64,000 nt of DNA from Syncephalis fuscata (Eukaryota; Zoopagomycota; Zoopagomycetes; Zoopagales; Piptocephalidaceae): assembly GCA_025786725.1 (NCBI GenBank), contig JAHLTZ010000004.1, positions 434,001-498,000 of the forward strand, in the 5' to 3' direction. Shown piece by piece: positions 59,358-64,000 of the stretch. How positions within the stretch are numbered: position 1 is the first letter of the stretch; every line of letters begins with the position of its first letter. A program made the position numbers and the translations under genes. The notes under the pieces were generated by a model that saw nothing but the letters and a program-made list of their open reading frames with translations, searched no databases and had not been told where the DNA came from.

Positions 59358-61283
59358 TTAATTAGATATGGTAGTCGTGTTATAGCATATACTATCTTCG
59401 AGTACCGGTTGTACATCTGGTTGGATGTTTGACGACATGATCGCGCAAGCATGAAAAGCGCGATTATTACATATACTTTGTACTAATGTTGCAGTATTTT
59501 TTTTGTTGTTCGCTTCAATTGCCACTTTATCTTTACAGTAACCATCAGATTTTGGACGTAAATCGATAACAAAAAGAAGCACACTAATACGCACAACATA
59601 CGAGATTTTGAGAAGAACCACGCGAAAAACTTCGGCCTCAACACTATAGTTCCAGACTTTTAGATGATACAGCATATTTGCGGTAAATGCCATCAAATAT
59701 CCCAATGAAAATATTGCACATAACCTTGTTACCTAATATGCTATTGGTAAGTATTGCAACTTTATACTTTGATACTAGTATAATTACTTATACTTACTAA
59801 TAACAGTGCATGCTTTGCAGTACTATTTGCTAGTAAATCGCCTTGTTTTAACCAGAACATTATACCTAAGCACAAAGTTTAGAATTATATTATTTAGAAA
59901 TCGTATTATAGTATTACCGTAATAAACGAATGCAATGATAATATAAATTGAGATGGTGCCAAAAGAAGAGTAATGACCATATGTACTGTATCGTATACCA
60001 CAGATGCTGGAATAAATCCATAAATAGCAGATAGCACTTGATCGATAATCATAATCACAAACGAGATAATAATGCCGTAATGAAGGAAAAGTAAGTATTG
60101 GCCGTTTTTCACATTGATTGCAATTGAGTGCCTATTCATTATTATTAGTAGTAGTATTAGTATTAGTAAATTTTAATAGAGTTAGTACTATTTTTTTGTT
60201 AAAATGCACAACATACCATAGCAAAAGTAGCAAGTAGAATCCGACGGACATGAAAAATCCTTGAATAGCACTTATGCATTGGTATTTCAAACTATTTATT
60301 TTGAACGGGAATCCAATGACACACGCTAACATAGAACCAATTGATTAGTATTTTGTTAATATTAAATTGGAAAACTGTCTTACATATTGCAGCACATAGC
60401 GCAGAAATATACATCACAATATGTTGCTTAGAAATAACTCTTTTTGTTTTGATCAAGCGGTATAATACTGCAAAGTTGCATAATATAACAACTATAAGTG
60501 CAGTCAGCGTGCAATATATAAATGCTCGATAGTCAGCCGATAAAAAAACATCATTCCAAGGTCCAGGCTCTATGGATACACAGTTTATACATTAGCTAGT
60601 CTGCAGAATATGATAGCAATATCAAAGTAAAGCAATCACCTTCTTCGACAGTTACAATGACTGTTGTGCTTAAGTCATTGCTTGCATCTACGACAGTTTT
60701 ATAATCATCACATAGTAGTAGTGCAACGTTGACTGGCAGAGTGCCTTCGTAAAAGTAAGATCCCGTTCTTTTATACTTTAAGCTGTGATATGCGCCAAAA
60801 CCAGGTCCTGGTTTTGTATGAGGTATGTAAAGTGCCGTGTCAATCGAGAAGTCACTTGTATCATTTAAATGTTGCTTAAGATTAGAGATTGCAACACCCA
60901 CCTAATAATAATAATAACGATTAAAACATGCTGTTGCAATCACTACACTGATGGCTTACGTGAATAATTGTTGCACATCCGCATTCTTTTGCTTTCATCA
61001 GATCAATAACAATAGTGACGCTTGTAATGTTGTCGGATTCTACGCTATTTAATACAGATCGAGCTTTATCAAGAACAGATGTTGATATTTCGCATAATGC
61101 ATTTTCATTAAATACGGTATTAATTAGAACGCCACGAGTTGTATACGGTGCAGCTTCAACTTCAAACAAATCTTGTGTGTGATATTGAAATGTTTGATTA
61201 CCCACGCGAAACATGGCCATACCAGAGACGGACACAACAAAAAACAGCAGCGTTAAAAGTGTTATTATGCTATTCATCATCAT
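59358..61283 (-). CDS. 7TM protein with PA-like ectodomain, copy E (one frameshift)
   Basis: Seven exons (61283-60960, 60901-60640, 60569-60384, 60325-60217, 60131-59918, 59865-59798, 59732-59358). Signal peptide after MMMNSIITLLTLL, then FRVGNQTFQYHTQDLFEVE, TKPGPGFGAYHSLKYKR and exon 3 beginning PGPWNDVFLS. Exons 2, 3, 4 and 6 equal copy B in length. Exon 5 is 214 rather than 215: one base is missing in the stretch before SLHSFITVI near 59940, so TM5 is read out of frame. The C-terminal tail extends about 17 residues past the copy B stop (VQPVLEDSICYN) and matches the tail of copy A, so this is probably the ancestral end. The 5' flank resembles that of copy A and the 3' flank that of copy B. 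Confidence 0.8.
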
Positions 61284-62446
61284 ATAGAAACATGCAGTAC
61301 AAAAATGAATTAAACGAAAAATAGTAGAATGAACGGATAAACGATTATTTAAATTACAGAAAAGTTTCAGTGCTGTTACACTAAACTTGATAAAAGCAAG
61401 ACTTGCTCCTTGTAACTGTAGAGAACCTGTTTTGTCACTCATGAATGGCGCACGTAAGACCAGTAAGGTATACAACTGGAAACAGGGGTGTTAAATTTAG
61501 CAAAGTAGCAAAAATAATGTCCAATTACATTTATAAACGTTTCTATCAAGCAGTAATAATGAATTTGAAGTATTTGATATAAATGCTAACCAAAACCAGT
61601 ATTTTGCACGTACGACAATGGTTGAATTCAAACAGATTTGAAACGAATGTTTGGATAACTTTTCAGTTCTGTTTTTGCAACTGTGTGTACTATTAGCGCT
61701 TAAGTTTTTCGGCGTATCAAACATCTCTACAGTAGCAATATATGTAAAACAAATCTCAGCTTTTAAGGCATTTAAAATAGCTACATTATAAAACTAAACG
61801 TGTTTAATTGATATATTGAAGTTAATAAATTGAAGTATAGCCATATGTTAATGAATCATTTATATTAAACGATTTCTAATACAAATTTGAAATATCATAT
61901 CAATTCTTTATTAAATAAATTGATTTACAGAGAGATTTATCAAGCAGCTGTAATATACAAAGCAGCTAAATCTTAGTATTTTACCAACAAATGATCAACA
62001 ATGTAATTGCTTCGTGCCTACAGTACTTGTTGTCTGAACTATTGTAAAATCACAAACGTGTAATATTTGATAAAACAATCTATCGCCGATAAGCATTGCT
62101 ATATATAGACTAAACATCGTAAACTACTATATGCAAATGCAACAAAAATCCAGCAAACATGTTTACAAAAGCAGATTTGGTATGTGCAACTCTGATCGTT
62201 ATACTTGTGAAACTGGAATACCAGGAATGACCGTTTTTATACCACGTTTATACCAATTATTTGAGTATTGCGTGTATTTGTTTCAAGTACAGATGCTATG
62301 GATGTCCGATTGGTTTCTGTGTGATAATCTATACTATAAAACAAGCAGCATTGCTACCATAGCGAATAGATACTACAACACATTTTACTTTCCAATTGAT
62401 TTACTCAGATCAGCAACGATATCTCTGCTATTACCATAACGTAAAC
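61284..62446. other. Intergenic upstream of copy E
   Basis: The first 180 bases (to about 61465) share blocks with the region upstream of copy A (6720-6790), for example GAACCTGTTTTGTCAC, so promoter DNA was duplicated with the gene. The remainder to 62446 is AT-rich; frames at 61497-61724 and 62131-62439 have no recognisable content. Confidence 0.45.
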
Positions 62447-62667
62447 ATGCAGGCCTTTAACGTTATCGCCACCGTCTTGCCGTGGTCGCATGCATTTCAA
62501 GTAGCCAGGCTAAGCCAGCCATCTTGAATGGTCTAGCTTCACCCACCTTAAGTCTTATATCTCCAGGCGAACCATGCACTCCTAAAGGTGTCAAATGCAC
62601 TGCTGGCTACACTTGCACTGCGGACCCCAAGCAATCCAGACACTGGACATGCCAAGAGACAAAATAA
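62447..62667 (+). CDS. Small secreted Cys-rich protein, one frameshift
   Basis: The ATG at 62447 begins MQAFNVIATVL and the frame at 62482-62667 continues as VACISSSQA, which together form a normal signal peptide if one base is missing near 62475-62480. The mature part of about 50 residues has four cysteines (PCTPKGVKC, GYTC, WTC; spacing C-x6-C-x5-C-x11-C) and ends CQETK. An AATAAA follows at 62703. Size, signal and paired cysteines fit a secreted effector-like or antimicrobial-like peptide. The family is not recognised and function is unknown. Confidence 0.55.
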
Positions 62668-62898
62668 CAACCACCGATCAAAACGAATAGAGAGCACACT
62701 CTAATAAAGTCTTACTTTTTGATTCTAAATTCTACAAAGTCAATCATTATTCATATACATGTATAACAGTTATAATGACAGTCAATATATTGTCGTGTAT
62801 TGTGGAATTAAATCATAGCCAATTCATCAACAACGTAGTGCTTAATTCTTTTATAAACTAGGGAAATAAATCAAATCTATGACCCAAAGATCATGAGA
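62668..62898. other. Short intergenic spacer
   Basis: Convergent 3' flanks of the small secreted protein and eIF3f. Nothing further is seen. Confidence 0.4.
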
Positions 62899-64000
62899 TT
62901 AGACGAGTGTGTGCACTGCCTCTGCAATGCTAATCTGTGCCTGCGCCATATTAGCCAAATAGGTGGTCATTAGCTGGTCTTGCAAATGATCATTGAATGC
63001 AGACTCAAATCCAGCCTCGTCAATCTTGGGCACCGAAGCAACAGCATCCATAATACGACGACCTGTCGTAGAGTCAGCCGAGACAGTACCGGCCTATATA
63101 GCCATGATGCCAATATTAGTACATATTACAGGTAATTACTGGGTAAATAATAATTATTGTCCGTACTACACTTACATTCACAGCATCAACATAGGCTGTA
63201 GTGCGATCTACCAATGCCAACACCTTACGAATGGCACGTTCCAAGTTTTCCAAATCAGTGCCCAATGGAGCCGAACGATCTTCTTTGCCACGAGCCAATG
63301 CCAACAAGTCCACTAGTCAACGTATAATTCGTCAATTATTAACGCTGTATTAATTAAAATAATTAAAATAATACTTACAACCACTGCGCTCGGCATCGTT
63401 GGCACGTACTTCACACTGGGTTGGTGTCAATAAAGAACGCTCAGCCTTTTGGGCCAATCCGACTGGTGCACTAAAGTACGCATTAATATTTCATTGTTAT
63501 AACTATCGTTCTTATACAACAATTGTTATAAATTAGCTATTTTACCTAACGAATGCCTTTAAGCCTAGACGATCGGTCGATAGACGTGTATCGAGCAACA
63601 GATGGACAGATGGTAGCTGGGTACACTCGGCCGCATACAACTCTTGTATTTCGGCTGCCTTACTTAATAGCTCATTGCCTGTAGCATACCTAACAAGTCA
63701 ATTAGTGCCGTGAACCTTTCCATATGGCTATATGCCAAATTATAACACACCAGCCAATAACGACTTCCTTCTGGTTAACACGCTGGTGCAGTTCAAACAT
63801 CGAGCGGTGGTAATCCATATCCAATGACAACTAGACACGGGCATTAGACACCACATATTTGACAATACTCGTTTAACTATTAGCTAGTTTACCTTTTTGG
63901 AATTGCTGTCGTATGGCACTGAGAACGCGTTACGTATCTCGATAACACGTCCATCATCTGATCGGACACCTAGCAGAGTGCCAACTACTTGTCGCTGATT
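62899..64000 (-). CDS. EIF3F: Translation initiation factor eIF3 subunit F (partial, runs off the window)
   Basis: Subunit of the eIF3 scaffold on the 40S ribosome. The 3' end is at 62899; the start lies beyond 64000. At least six exons are visible. The MPN domain has VVGTLLGVRSDDGRVIEI, NAFSVPYDSNSKK, LDMDYHRSMFELHQRV and VVIGWYATGNELL. It lacks the metal-binding EXnHXHXnD signature of active JAMM proteases at the visible WYATG position, as usual for eIF3f. The C-terminal MPN-associated region contains DLENLERAIRKVLALVD and DQLMTTYLANMAQAQISIAE, the latter very typical of the family. No frame break is seen in the part present. Confidence 0.9.

Overview
The window is nuclear DNA of a eukaryote, almost certainly a fungus. 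Genes are split by short introns (mostly 45-75 bases, GT-AG, some with a CTAAC-like branch site), intergenic DNA is AT-rich, and the recognisable genes are eukaryotic or specifically fungal: MPP10, eIF2-alpha, eIF3f, an Ima1-type inner nuclear membrane protein, an mS38/Cox24 mitoribosomal protein, a DUF3712 membrane protein, a single-chain dihydroxyacetone kinase, and two heterotrimeric G-protein alpha subunits. An early-diverging, zygomycete-grade fungus is my best guess from the family content. The sequence alone cannot prove the lineage.

Layout. 1.3-4.2 kb: a repetitive secreted protein and a membrane protein, both frame-shifted. 4.6-8.8 kb: a duplicated block with a seven-transmembrane (7TM) gene (copy A), a 3' fragment of the Ima1 gene and a 630-base repeat. 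11.6-17.0 kb: a SAM methyltransferase and MPP10. 17-20.9 kb: gene-poor. 20.9-34.4 kb: a glycine-rich secreted protein, dihydroxyacetone kinase, an unknown acidic protein, the DUF3712 protein, the glutamate-cysteine ligase modifier subunit and eIF2-alpha. 35.4-36.7 kb: G-alpha 1. 39.2-43.8 kb: the intact Ima1 gene and intact 7TM copy B, the source or sister of the 4.6-8.1 kb block. 43.6-47.7 kb: 1.1-kb inverted repeats around the mS38 gene. 47.8-52.1 kb: an SCP-x-type thiolase and G-alpha 2. 54.5-61.3 kb: three more 7TM genes (C, D, E) in tandem on the minus strand. 62.4-64 kb: a small secreted protein and eIF3f, which runs off the window.

The most interesting content is a five-member family of 7TM proteins. 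Each has a signal peptide, a lumenal or extracellular domain that resembles a protease-associated (PA) fold, and seven hydrophobic helices. All share one seven-exon architecture with nearly constant internal exon lengths and phases. Two G-alpha genes lie within 20 kb of family members, so a receptor/G-protein neighbourhood is a reasonable but unproven idea. Copies B and D are intact; A, C and E carry single-base losses.

A caution applies throughout. Single-base losses also occur in conserved genes that should be functional (MPP10, dihydroxyacetone kinase, the thiolase, the DUF3712 gene). Every frame break whose direction I could determine is a loss, and several sit in short homopolymers. This looks like residual consensus error as much as gene decay, so pseudogene readings are tentative.
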